Positions 9,136 through 16,961 of a stretch of DNA of 64,000 bases are shown piece after piece. The stretch covers positions 186,001-250,000 of the forward strand of contig NZ_NOXG01000002.1 in the NCBI RefSeq assembly GCF_003207955.1. The letters are read 5' to 3'. The stretch is from Novacetimonas pomaceti (GTDB lineage: Bacteria > Pseudomonadota > Alphaproteobacteria > Acetobacterales > Acetobacteraceae). Position 1 is the stretch's first letter; the number at the start of each line of letters is the position of its first letter. The position numbers were made by a program, and so were the translations under genes. The notes below the pieces were generated by a model. That model searched no databases. It saw nothing but the letters and a program-made list of their open reading frames with translations, and had not been told where the DNA came from.

Positions 9136-9405
9136 ATGCAATTGAGGACAACACTCCGTAACGGGCGGATTGTGCCATGCGAGCCGGGCAACAGCCTGCC
9201 GATGGATGTGCGCACGCTGAGCGACAGCCAGATGCGTGCGCTGGGAATGGAATATGTCGCCTATATCAAGGAAGTCGTGGTCGATGGGGAGGAGGCGTTC
9301 GCCATCCACGCCGCCGATGGCACGCCCATGGCCCTGACACCGGACCGTGACATGGCGATCACCGCCGTGCTGGAACATGAAATGGTGCCAGCCCTGGTCC
9401 ACTGA
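9136..9405 (+). CDS. DUF1150 family protein
   Basis: A small acidic protein of unknown function. Family similarity lies in the stretch SDQMRALGMEYVAYIKEV-like sequence (here SDSQMRALGMEYVAYIKE) and IHAADGTPMAL. It sits 78 bp after hsp20 and before a strong terminator, so it is probably heat-induced as a two-gene unit. The start is uncertain: ATG 9136 (89 residues) is used; ATG 9076 would add 20 Cys/Arg-rich residues with no family look, and ATG 9202 would leave only the conserved domain. No catalytic residues are recognisable. Confidence 0.75.
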   Translation: MQLRTTLRNGRIVPCEPGNSLPMDVRTLSDSQMRALGMEYVAYIKEVVVDGEEAFAIHAADGTPMALTPDRDMAITAVLEHEMVPALVH

Positions 9406-9459
9406 ACCGGGGTCTGACCGGACAGGACCGCGCGCGAAGCCGTCCTGCCCTGCCTGAGG

Positions 9460-9490
9460 ACCGCCCCGTTCATCGACGGGGCGGTTTTTT
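9460..9490 (+). terminator. Intrinsic terminator of hsp20-DUF1150
   Basis: ACCGCCCCGT and ACGGGGCGGT form a perfect 10-bp stem with a 6-nt loop followed by six T. It is placed 55 bp after the DUF1150 stop codon and just before the convergent hpf gene. Confidence 0.9.
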
Positions 9491-9508
9491 ATTGGGCATA
9501 TGTTGTTT

Positions 9509-10156
9509 TCAGGGGCGTGGCGACGGGTCAAGCCATCCGATATTGCCGTCGTCGCGGCGATAGATGACGTTGATTTCGTCATTGCAGCTGTTGCGGAACA
9601 TCATCAGCGCCGTATTCGCAAGGTCAAGCCGCATGACGGCCTCGCTCACGCTCAGCGTCGCGATATCCGCCGGACGTTCGGCGATGACGGTGGCATAGGG
9701 ACCGGCCTCCGGTATGGCTGGGTCCGTATCCTCGTCCATCCCGTCGGCGGTGGCCGCCTGTGACGGGGACGACGCGGTGTCGCGTTCCGGCATGTCGCTT
9801 CCGGGCCGCAGGACATAGCTGCGGCCGGTTTCTGTCGGGACGGCGCGGGCGCCGCGCAGATGGCCGTGGTTGGTGGCCTTGCGGTGATAGCGGCGCAGCC
9901 GCTTGGCGATATGTTCGGCGGCATCGTCGAACGCGCCATGGGCATCCGCGGCCTCGCCCTCGCCACGCAGGGTCAGCCCGCGTGAGGCATGGAGGTTGAT
10001 GTCACAGGTAAAAAAGGAACGTGCGCGTCCAAAGGTGACGCGCGCCTCCATCGCCTGTCCGAAATATTTTTCCGAAATGCGGTCCAGATGATCGGTCACG
10101 CGGTATTTCAGGGCATCGGACAGGTCAAGCTGCTTGCCAGAAACGCTGATGTGCAT
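9509..10156 (-). CDS. hpf: Ribosome hibernation-promoting factor, long form (Hpf/RaiA)
   Basis: It binds the 30S decoding region and dimerises idle 70S ribosomes into 100S particles. The 215 residues split into an N-terminal beta-alpha ribosome-binding domain (about 1-100, opening MHISVSGKQLDLSDAL), a variable acidic linker (about 105-160), and the C-terminal dimerisation domain ending NVIYRRDDGNIGWLDP. The presence of that last domain marks the long form. AAGGAG on the coding strand lies just before the ATG at 10156. It follows lptB by 266 bp, as in other alphaproteobacteria, but no rpoN lies between. Confidence 0.94.
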   Translation of the reverse strand: MHISVSGKQLDLSDALKYRVTDHLDRISEKYFGQAMEARVTFGRARSFFTCDINLHASRGLTLRGEGEAADAHGAFDDAAEHIAKRLRRYHRKATNHGHLRGARAVPTETGRSYVLRPGSDMPERDTASSPSQAATADGMDEDTDPAIPEAGPYATVIAERPADIATLSVSEAVMRLDLANTALMMFRNSCNDEINVIYRRDDGNIGWLDPSPRP

Positions 10157-10422
10157 AAGGGACCACTCCTTCTTATCGCCAAAGGAGCCGTGCGCAATGA
10201 CGGAAGCGATGGGCCATTATCGTCTGAGGTCAGGAACTGCCCCGTTCCGCATGCACGGCCTGCTGTGGCTTCAGGTTCACTCTGTTGCACCAGTTCCGGC
10301 CCCCTCCACGGGAAAGCCGGAAAGACCATTGGACATGCTTGGGTCGCTTCTGTCCATTCCTTCTTTGCATGAAGGGCATCAGGATTTTCCATGCAACCTT
10401 TCCGCAGGCGGCGCAAAGGGCG
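10157..10422. other. 266-bp gene-free space between lptB and hpf
   Basis: No conserved coding frame is visible. In many alphaproteobacteria this slot holds rpoN (sigma-54); here it does not. It presumably contains the hpf promoter on the minus strand, but I could not assign clear -35/-10 boxes. Confidence 0.5.
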
Positions 10423-11208
10423 TCAGAGGGTGAATTTCTCACCCAGATAGACGCGGCGCACGTCCTCGTTTGCGACGATTTCCTCGGGCCGTCCCTCCGT
10501 CAGGACCTGCCCGCTGTGCATGATGTAGGCGCGGTCGATCACCTCCAGCGTCTCACGCACGTTATGGTCGGTAATCAGCACCCCGATGCCGCGATCCTTC
10601 AGATGGGCGACAAGGTCGCGGATTTCGCCCACCGCGATGGGATCGATCCCCGCCAGCGGTTCGTCCAGCAGGATGTAATGCGGCTGGCTGGCCAGTGCGC
10701 GCGCGATTTCAAGGCGTCGCCGCTCACCGCCCGACAGGGCGAGGGAGGGGGAGTGGCGCAGCCGCGTGATCCCGAATTCCCCCAGCAGACCGTCAAGCAT
10801 CGTCTGGCGGCGGTCGGGGTCCGGTTCCACGATTTCCAGCGCGGCCATGATGTTCTGTTCGACATTGAGGCCGCGAAAGATGCTGGATTCCTGCGGCAGG
10901 TAGCCGATGCCCATGCGCGCGCGGCGATACATCGGCAACTGCGTGATGTCCGCGCCATCCAGTGTGATGGTGCCGATGTCGGGCCGCACCAGCCCCACGA
11001 TCATGTAAAAGCTGGTGGTCTTGCCCGCGCCATTGGGTCCCAGCAGGCCCACGGCCTCGCCCCGCTGCACCTGGAGCGAGACATCACGCACGACCGAGCG
11101 CTTGCGATAGCTCTTGCCGATGCCGCTGGCGATCAGGCCGCCCGTTGCCGGTCCGGCGGCGGGGGGCTGTTGCACGGATGCGTCCTTCGGGACGGCAGAC
11201 GTATTCAT
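10423..11208 (-). CDS. lptB: LPS export ABC transporter ATPase LptB
   Basis: LptB is the cytoplasmic ATPase that powers LPS extraction from the inner membrane by LptFG and transfer along LptC-LptA to the cell surface. Over 261 residues it shows Walker A GPNGAGKTT (57-65), signature LSGGERRRLEIARAL, Walker B YILLDEP and the switch His in LITDHNVRET. The first about 25 residues are an Ala/Pro-rich extension before the ABC fold. The start ATG overlaps the lptA stop by 4 bases (ATGA), indicating coupling. Confidence 0.96.
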   Translation of the reverse strand: MNTSAVPKDASVQQPPAAGPATGGLIASGIGKSYRKRSVVRDVSLQVQRGEAVGLLGPNGAGKTTSFYMIVGLVRPDIGTITLDGADITQLPMYRRARMGIGYLPQESSIFRGLNVEQNIMAALEIVEPDPDRRQTMLDGLLGEFGITRLRHSPSLALSGGERRRLEIARALASQPHYILLDEPLAGIDPIAVGEIRDLVAHLKDRGIGVLITDHNVRETLEVIDRAYIMHSGQVLTEGRPEEIVANEDVRRVYLGEKFTL

Positions 11209-12614
11209 TTCGTGGTTCCCTTGTTGCCGTTTCCGGCCTGGTTGGGCACGACAAGCCCGCTGACGCGCGATCCCGGCGTATCGGTCAGGGTGGCGATTCC
11301 CGTGCGCATGTTCACGATCGCGGCGGCGCCGCTGATCTGGTTCAGGCCACGCGAAATGTGGACATTGCCCACAATCCGCGCGATCGCGCTGTCGGGAACA
11401 TATACGCCACGATCACCTGTCACGGCCTCGCTTTGTGTGCGGATCAGGATATGGCCAAAGGCATCGACGCGATCGATCGCCCCCGCGCCGGGACTGGCGT
11501 CATGGCCGGTCGTCGAACGGGGCGTGCGGGAATTCTTCGGCCTGTCATATCCCACCAGGATATCCGCGCGCATCTGGCGTCCGTCATTGGTGGTCAGGGT
11601 GGCATTGCCCCGGCTGACGGACATGTGTTCGCGCGAATGGTATTCCATGGTGTCACGCGCCGTCAGGATGTCCTGCGGGGTGGTCATCTTCATGTTCGTG
11701 CCGGTCATCACAAGGACGGCCTGGTCCATGTCGTAAACGGCACGATCCCCCCATGCCTGATCGGTGTTGGTGAAGATGTGGACATGACCCACCGCTTCAA
11801 GCCGATAGACCTCGCTGCCACCATTGCCCCCGGATCCCTCGCCGCCCGGTCCGGCCGCATGTCCCGATGACTGCGGCATGGGCCGGTCGGGCGGGGGCAG
11901 ATCCTCGGGCAGGGTGTCGGAATGGGTCGCAAGGCTCGTATCCACGTCCGGATCGCCCCCGGCTGCCGCCGTCGTCGTCGGGGGGATCGGTCCTCTGGCA
12001 GCCGGGGATGGCGGTACGGCCGGGACGGGAGCCGGCGGAGGGTTCGCCGCGGCGGGGGATGGCGCGGGCTTGTTCGTGGCGGCCTGCGCCGTGGATCGGG
12101 TGGCTGGCTGTGACGATGGCGTGGAAGCCGCCCCCGGTTTTGCGGGGGACGTGCGTGGCGCCTGTATCGAGGCGTCCGGGACCGCGTCGGCGGCCTGTGA
12201 CTGCGCGGCTGACTGTGTGGCCTGGGACTGTGTGGCGGGGGTGGGCGCAGGCGTCGCGGTGGCAGCCGGAACCGGCGCCTCCTGCCGTGTTGCAGCCTGC
12301 GGCGCGGCGGGGGCATTCCCGGTCGCGGAGGCGGATGGCGGGGCGGACTGCGCGGGATGCGCCGTGGGATTTTTCTTGCGATAATAGGCGATCAGCCTGT
12401 CCGCGCGGACCGTGACATTGCCGCGCACGGCCTGCGCCCGGTCATAGGCCGTGACGGTCTGGCTGTTCTGGTCCCAGTCGAAACCGCCCGCCGCCGTCAC
12501 GCTCACCTGACCGCCCTGCGACATGTCCAGCCCCTGCGCGCGGGCATCGTGGTGACAGGCAACGCCGGTCGTCCCCCCCGCCAGCAGCAGGAGGGCGGAT
12601 ACATGCCTGCGCAT
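11205..12614 (-). CDS. lptA: LPS transport periplasmic protein LptA with a large Pro/Ala-rich insert
   Basis: LptA forms the periplasmic bridge for LPS. The 469-residue product has an N-terminal signal (cleavage likely after ARA at about residue 26), an OstA-type beta-jellyroll beginning at about 35-80, then about 185 residues (about 82-267) almost wholly Pro, Ala, Thr, Ser and Gln, and then the rest of the OstA domain (about 268-450: YRLEAVGHVHI to INMRTGIATL-like strands). Usual LptA is under 250 residues. Reading frame and flanking domain are intact, so this is an insert and not a frameshift. It lies between lptC (1-base overlap) and lptB (4-base overlap), which makes the assignment firm. 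Confidence 0.85.
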   Translation of the reverse strand: MRRHVSALLLLAGGTTGVACHHDARAQGLDMSQGGQVSVTAAGGFDWDQNSQTVTAYDRAQAVRGNVTVRADRLIAYYRKKNPTAHPAQSAPPSASATGNAPAAPQAATRQEAPVPAATATPAPTPATQSQATQSAAQSQAADAVPDASIQAPRTSPAKPGAASTPSSQPATRSTAQAATNKPAPSPAAANPPPAPVPAVPPSPAARGPIPPTTTAAAGGDPDVDTSLATHSDTLPEDLPPPDRPMPQSSGHAAGPGGEGSGGNGGSEVYRLEAVGHVHIFTNTDQAWGDRAVYDMDQAVLVMTGTNMKMTTPQDILTARDTMEYHSREHMSVSRGNATLTTNDGRQMRADILVGYDRPKNSRTPRSTTGHDASPGAGAIDRVDAFGHILIRTQSEAVTGDRGVYVPDSAIARIVGNVHISRGLNQISGAAAIVNMRTGIATLTDTPGSRVSGLVVPNQAGNGNKGTTK

Positions 12615-13423
12615 CAGCGTTTCCCCCCGGACGGGGCTGTGGGGGAAGGTGGTTGCGCGCCCGTCCGTCCGTCATGGCCGGTATTGAGGAGCATCCGCCC
12701 CGGCCCCCGGAACTGCATGATGCCGTCACGGATCAGCAGCATCGCCCCCTGCGCGTCGAGGACGCCGAACGGACCTTCGGAATGGATCCAGCTGTCCGAC
12801 ACGATGATGCCGTGTTTCATGTCGATATCCGCGGTTGGGCTGTACATGGTGGTTCCGTCGCTACGATAAAGCATCACGTCCTGTGTCAGGTCCAGAAGCT
12901 GGCTGTGCTGGATATAGACCCCATTGCGGGCGGTGACATAGACCCAGTTTCCCGGTCCCAGCAGGCTGTCGGCCTGCGGCGTGGTCAGGTCGATGCGTTC
13001 GGGGGAAATCTGGCGGGCCTCATCGGCGGTGACCATGAAGGGATGGCCGTGATCGTCCAGCCCGCGATAGGTCGCGTTGAGCATGCTGCCGCTCTTGACG
13101 TGCACGCGCGACATCTGCGCCATCGTGCCGCGATGCATGATGACCGCGCGTTCCACCGCGGGCCACGCGGCGATGGATCCCAGCAGGACCAGCGCCGTCA
13201 GCGGAAGCGCCCATTTGGCCGACCGCATGATCGCGCGCCGTCGCGCCAGGTCGTTTTCATTGGGCAGCAGCCGCTGCCTGATGGTGCGGTTGTTAAAGAT
13301 GCTGCGCTGACGTGCGACATCCTCGGCCGAACGGGCATAATCCTCGCGCTGTACGGGCCGGTCGCGCTGATCATCGTCATCCGAAGGGGGGAAGTCCGGA
13401 TCGTCTGGCGCTGTTCCGGTCAT
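12614..13423 (-). CDS. lptC: LPS export protein LptC with a long cytoplasmic N-terminus
   Basis: LptC anchors LptA to the LptBFG complex. The 269-residue protein has one TM segment (about residues 72-91, WALPLTALVLLGSIAAW) followed by a YrbK/LptC periplasmic beta domain of about 150 residues. Before the TM there are about 70 charged residues including an Asp-run (SDDDDQRD), much longer than the short tail of E. coli LptC. The C-terminal 20 residues are Pro/Gly-rich. It overlaps both kdsD (ATGA) and lptA (TGATG). Confidence 0.85.
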   Translation of the reverse strand: MTGTAPDDPDFPPSDDDDQRDRPVQREDYARSAEDVARQRSIFNNRTIRQRLLPNENDLARRRAIMRSAKWALPLTALVLLGSIAAWPAVERAVIMHRGTMAQMSRVHVKSGSMLNATYRGLDDHGHPFMVTADEARQISPERIDLTTPQADSLLGPGNWVYVTARNGVYIQHSQLLDLTQDVMLYRSDGTTMYSPTADIDMKHGIIVSDSWIHSEGPFGVLDAQGAMLLIRDGIMQFRGPGRMLLNTGHDGRTGAQPPSPTAPSGGKR

Positions 13424-14484
13424 GCAACCCCGGCACGCAACAGGTCATGGATATGCAGGATGCCGATGGGCTGGTGTTCCGCATTAAGGACAAACAGGCT
13501 GGTGATCGGGCGCGGACGGTCATTCATGATCCGCAGCGCATCGACGGCCAGGGCGTCAGGGTTGATGGTCTGCGGATTCGTATTCATGATGTCGGCGGCG
13601 CGGGTCCCGTCGATATCCTGTTCCAGCGCGCGGCGCAGGTCGCCATCGGTAATCAGGCCCACCAGCGCGCCATCGGCCCCCACCACCCCCATGCAGCCAA
13701 AGGCCTTGCGCGTCATTTCCATGATGACCTGGCGCAGCGGCAGGTCGGGCGCGCCCAGGGGCATTCCTGGTCCGGTATGCATCAGTTCACGCACGCTGCG
13801 CAGTTGCGCGCCCAGACGGCCGCCGGGATGAAAGACGCCGAAATCGTCCGCCCCGAAACCACGGCGCGTCAGCAGCACGATGGCCAGGGCATCGCCCAGC
13901 GCAAGCTGCATGGTCGAACTGGTGGTCGGCGCCAGCCCCATGGGGCAGGCCTCTGACGCGTGGGGAAGGACCAGCGAAATGTCGGCAGCCCGCGCCAGTG
14001 TCGATTCGGCACGCGCTGTCATGGCGATCAGCAGCAGCCCGAAGCGCCGCGCGTGCGAGACGATGTCCGCCAGTTCCGATGTCTCGCCCGAATTCGATAG
14101 CGCAAGGATCGCGTCCCCGGGCTGGAGCATGCCCAGATCCCCATGCGAGGCCTCGGCAGGGTGCACGAAAATCGACGGCGTGCCGGTCGAGGCCAGCGTG
14201 GACTGGATCTTGCGCCCGATATGGCCGGATTTCCCGATGCCGGTCACCACGACACGCCGTGCCGGGGTGGAAAGTACTTCTATCGTGCGGATGAAGGCAT
14301 CCCCCAGCCCCGAGGCCGCGATGGTGGCGTCCCCCCTGTCCCCCAGCGCCTGGCGCAGTGCCTCCATCAGCAGCGTCAGGCCGTTACGTTCGGTCTGCAG
14401 CACCTTGCAGGCGCCTTCGATCATGGCAGCCTGGTCCGCGGTGACGGGACACGCGTTCGAGAGGGACGGAAGGCTGTGGGTCAT
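13420..14484 (-). CDS. kdsD: Arabinose-5-phosphate isomerase (KdsD/KpsF/GutQ family)
   Basis: It converts ribulose-5-phosphate to arabinose-5-phosphate, the first step towards Kdo for lipid A-core synthesis. It has an N-terminal SIS domain (VVVTGIGKSGHIGRKI; ALSNSGETSEL) and two C-terminal CBS repeats (LMHTGPGMPLG onwards and IMNTNPQTINP onwards). The ATG at 14484 gives 354 residues, near family length. A GTG at 14556 overlapping the rnd stop (GTGA) would add 24 unconserved residues, and coupling makes it a real alternative. Placement before lptC-lptA-lptB agrees with an LPS role. Confidence 0.9.
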   Translation of the reverse strand: MTHSLPSLSNACPVTADQAAMIEGACKVLQTERNGLTLLMEALRQALGDRGDATIAASGLGDAFIRTIEVLSTPARRVVVTGIGKSGHIGRKIQSTLASTGTPSIFVHPAEASHGDLGMLQPGDAILALSNSGETSELADIVSHARRFGLLLIAMTARAESTLARAADISLVLPHASEACPMGLAPTTSSTMQLALGDALAIVLLTRRGFGADDFGVFHPGGRLGAQLRSVRELMHTGPGMPLGAPDLPLRQVIMEMTRKAFGCMGVVGADGALVGLITDGDLRRALEQDIDGTRAADIMNTNPQTINPDALAVDALRIMNDRPRPITSLFVLNAEHQPIGILHIHDLLRAGVA

Positions 14485-14552
14485 GCCGGTTTTTTCTGTA
14501 TCGTTATGTAAAGCGTTCCCGCGCATGCCGGGAAACTGGTGGGAAAGGTGTG

Positions 14553-15200
14553 TCACGCCGCCCGGTGGGCGAACAGGTCCGGTTCATCATAGCCAAGGAT
14601 GTCCAGACGCGCGCGCGTGGGCATGAAGTCATAGCACGCCTGCGCCAGTTCGCGGCGTCCCTCGCGCACAAGCAGGGCCTCCAGCTTCGCCCACAGCGCA
14701 TGCAGGTAAAGCACGTCGGAGGCGGCATAGATCTGCTGCTGCGGGGTCAGGCATGGCGCGCCCCAGTCGGAACTCTGCTGCTGCTTGCTCAGTTCGATGC
14801 CCAGAAGTTCCCGGCACAGGTTCGCAAGCCCGTGACGGTCGGTATAGGTCCGCACGAGCTTCGAGGCGATCTTGGTGCAGATGACGGGTGCCACCGTGAT
14901 GTCGAAGGTATATTGCAGGATGCCAACGTCAAAGCGGGCGAAATGCATCAGTTTCGGCACCGTTGCATCGCACAGCACGCGGATCAGGTTGGGAAAGTCC
15001 GCCGCCTTCGCGCCTGCGGGGATCTGCACCAGATGGGCATGCCCGTCACCGCCCGACAGCTGCACCAGGCACAGGCGGTCACGATGCGGGTTAAGGCCCA
15101 TTGTCTCCGTATCGACGGCCACCATGCCCGAAAAGCCCACGGCGGCGGGCAGGTCGCCACGATGGAAATGGATTGTGTCGGGGACGGCGGTCTCAGGCAT
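14553..15200 (-). CDS. rnd: Ribonuclease D-type 3'-5' exonuclease (short form, no HRDC)
   Basis: A DEDDy exonuclease fold of 215 residues: VDTETMGL (first DxE), HFARFDVGIL (second Asp) and YAASDVLYLHAL (Tyr-xxx-Asp). The HRDC domains of E. coli RNase D (375 residues) are absent; short forms like this are common in alphaproteobacteria. Expected role is trimming of tRNA and other small RNA 3' ends. It leads the minus-strand run into kdsD-lptCAB, overlapping the next frame by 4 bases if the GTG start of kdsD is used. Confidence 0.88.
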   Translation of the reverse strand: MPETAVPDTIHFHRGDLPAAVGFSGMVAVDTETMGLNPHRDRLCLVQLSGGDGHAHLVQIPAGAKAADFPNLIRVLCDATVPKLMHFARFDVGILQYTFDITVAPVICTKIASKLVRTYTDRHGLANLCRELLGIELSKQQQSSDWGAPCLTPQQQIYAASDVLYLHALWAKLEALLVREGRRELAQACYDFMPTRARLDILGYDEPDLFAHRAA

Positions 15201-15513
15201 CGTGCGTCATGCTCCGTAACGGTGTCGGTCCGTGGCATGTGGTATGGAGCGACAGGATGCAAAAGACGATTCCACGCGGTCGGGATCGCGAAATCCAGGC
15301 CGGGGCGCGCACCATGCCACTTTGCCAGCATCCAGACGGCGATATGCCGACGGTGTGAACATTGTCGCGGTTTACACCAAATTCGTATCGGGAACAGGGG
15401 GGATTGATGCGAATGCGCCACTATTTGGCGGCATTGGCCTTCCGGCGTGCCGGGAAAACCGGCCGGACAACAGTCCGGTAGGATTTTCAGCCTGACTTTT
15501 TTTTGGAAAAATC
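15201..15513. other. 313-bp space between rnd and tRNA-Leu
   Basis: I see no gene here. It lies downstream of tRNA-Leu and upstream of rnd on the minus strand, so it should hold the tRNA terminator and the promoter of the rnd-lpt run. A CCGGAC/GTCCGG hairpin at 15463-15478 is the only structure noted. Confidence 0.5.
15455..15478 (-). terminator. Possible terminator of tRNA-Leu
   Basis: On the minus strand a 6-bp stem, CCGGAC-TGTT-GTCCGG, is followed after a few bases by a short T-run (complement of AAAA at 15455-15458). The stem is short, so confidence is low. Confidence 0.35.
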
Positions 15514-15600
15514 TGGTGCCCAGAAGAAGACTCGAACTTCCACGACCTTGCGGCCACAGGTACCTGAAACCTGCGCGTCTACCAATTCCGCCATCTGGGC
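15514..15600 (-). tRNA. tRNA-Leu, anticodon CAG
   Basis: The sequence folds as a class II tRNA: acceptor stem GCCCAGA/TCTGGGC, D-arm with GGCGGAATTGGTAGAC, anticodon stem CAGGT/ACCTG enclosing loop TTCAGGT (anticodon CAG, complement of 15564-15566), a long variable arm, and T-loop GTTCGAGTC. The CCA end is encoded (15514-15516). It reads CTG, the dominant leucine codon in this window. Confidence 0.96.
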
Positions 15601-15636
15601 TCAGAGGCTCCCCGTTGCCGGGGTGGTGTGAAGCGG

Positions 15637-15665
15637 TTTCTAGTCTGAGCCCATCGCGCGGTCAA
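15637..15665 (-). promoter_or_regulatory. Sigma-70-type promoter of tRNA-Leu
   Basis: On the minus strand, TTGACC (15665-15660), a 17-nt spacer and TAGAAA (15642-15637) lie so that transcription would start about 30 bases before the mature tRNA 5' end. Good agreement with the -35/-10 consensus. Confidence 0.6.
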
Positions 15666-15882
15666 CAGGTGTTGGTGTATTTTTTTGAATTCGATGACGT
15701 TTTTTTTGCGCCCCCGCGGCAGACGGCCCTTTTGCGGCATGATTGGCGATCCCGCCGGAATGAGGTGCATGCGTGGCGTGGGTGCGTCATGATCGCGGAC
15801 CGGCACGGAAATCCGGCCTGAAACGCCGGTGTGAAAGCCGGGGCGAAAAACTGGAACGAAAAAACAGGGGGAGAGGCGCCAG

Positions 15883-16806
15883 ATGGGGATTCGCAGGGTC
15901 GCAACGGTCTTTGGCGGGACCGGATTTGTGGGACGGCATCTGGTCGGTCGCCTTGCGCGCGACGGTTACGTGGTGCGCGTCGCGTCGCGCCGCCCGGACC
16001 GCGCGGCGCAGATGCGCCCGATGGGCGACGTGGGGCAGATCGTTCCCATCTATGCCTCCGTGCTGGAGGAGCGTTCGAGCGTGGCGGCCATCGAGGGAAG
16101 CGATCTGGTGGTCAATCTGGTCGGCATCCTCGCCCCCGGGCGCCATGCCTCGTTCACCGCCGTGCATGTCGAGGGTGCCGGGCGCGTCGCGCGCCTGTGC
16201 GCGTCCGCCGGGGTGGGGGCGCTGGTCCACATGTCGGCCATCGGCGCGGCGGCGGGGTCCGTTTCCGCCTATGGCCGCAGCAAGGGACTGGGGGAGGCGG
16301 AGGTCATCCGTCACATGGCGGAGGCCGTGATCGTGCGTCCTTCCATCATCTTCGGGGCGGAGGACCATTTCACCAACATGTTCGGGCGCATGGCGCGCTA
16401 TCTTCCGGTCCTGCCTGTCTATGGCGCCGCGACGCGTTTCCAGCCCGTATACGTGGGCGACGTGGCCGAGGCGATTCGCCGCATCGCGCGCGACAGCCAT
16501 ACGGCGGGCGACATTTTCGAGCTTGGCGGCCCGCGCGTGTGGCGCATGGAGGACATGGTGCGCTGGATCGCGGATGCCGCGGGACATCCGCGTCCCGTCC
16601 TGCCGGTGCCGATGTGGCTGGCGCGGATCCAGGCGCTGTTCCTCGAACACCTGCCCGGACGGGTGCTGACGCGCGACCAGCTTTCGATGCTCTGTTCCGA
16701 CAATGTGGTGGGGGAGGGGATGCGTGGCTTCGACCTGCTGGGGATCACGCCCGTGTCACTGGAAATGATGGCCGCGCAATATCTGGCGCGTTTTCGCTCC
16801 GGCTGA
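15883..16806 (+). CDS. Atypical SDR, NDUFA9-like NAD(P)-binding protein
   Basis: A 307-residue Rossmann protein starting with VATVFGGTGFVGRHLVGRLA (glycine-rich nucleotide loop at about 11-20). There is no full catalytic YxxxK, although YGRSKGLGE (about residue 129) is a related remnant. This pattern is that of atypical SDRs related to complex I subunit NDUFA9 and the CoxQ/YfcH-like proteins of alphaproteobacteria. Family members are linked to respiratory complex I or quinone metabolism; the precise role here is not known. GGGGAGAGG lies before the ATG. It is monocistronic, with a hairpin downstream. Confidence 0.85.
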   Translation: MGIRRVATVFGGTGFVGRHLVGRLARDGYVVRVASRRPDRAAQMRPMGDVGQIVPIYASVLEERSSVAAIEGSDLVVNLVGILAPGRHASFTAVHVEGAGRVARLCASAGVGALVHMSAIGAAAGSVSAYGRSKGLGEAEVIRHMAEAVIVRPSIIFGAEDHFTNMFGRMARYLPVLPVYGAATRFQPVYVGDVAEAIRRIARDSHTAGDIFELGGPRVWRMEDMVRWIADAAGHPRPVLPVPMWLARIQALFLEHLPGRVLTRDQLSMLCSDNVVGEGMRGFDLLGITPVSLEMMAAQYLARFRSG

Positions 16807-16856
16807 GGATGTTTCAGAAGACATGCGGCGTCATTTTGCGTATTTTTTGTAAAAAT

Positions 16857-16875
16857 GACAGCAATGCTGTCTTTT
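16857..16875 (+). terminator. Short intrinsic terminator after the SDR gene
   Basis: GACAGC-AAT-GCTGTC followed by TTTTA, about 50 bp after the SDR stop codon and about 90 bp before gltD. A 6-bp stem with a short T-run; modest strength. Confidence 0.5.
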
Positions 16876-16961
16876 ATTCCTCCCCCGCCTTGCGTAGGTG
16901 TGACCCACCAAAGGCGCACAGGGGTGCGTTCGCATGATTTCCAGACCCGAGGGGCAGCCCG

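Noticed and set aside
15831..16937. Longer overlapping plus-strand frame around the NDUFA9-like gene
   Set aside because: The 307-residue frame at 15883 has the Rossmann motif and ribosome site; the longer one is out of frame and unconserved.
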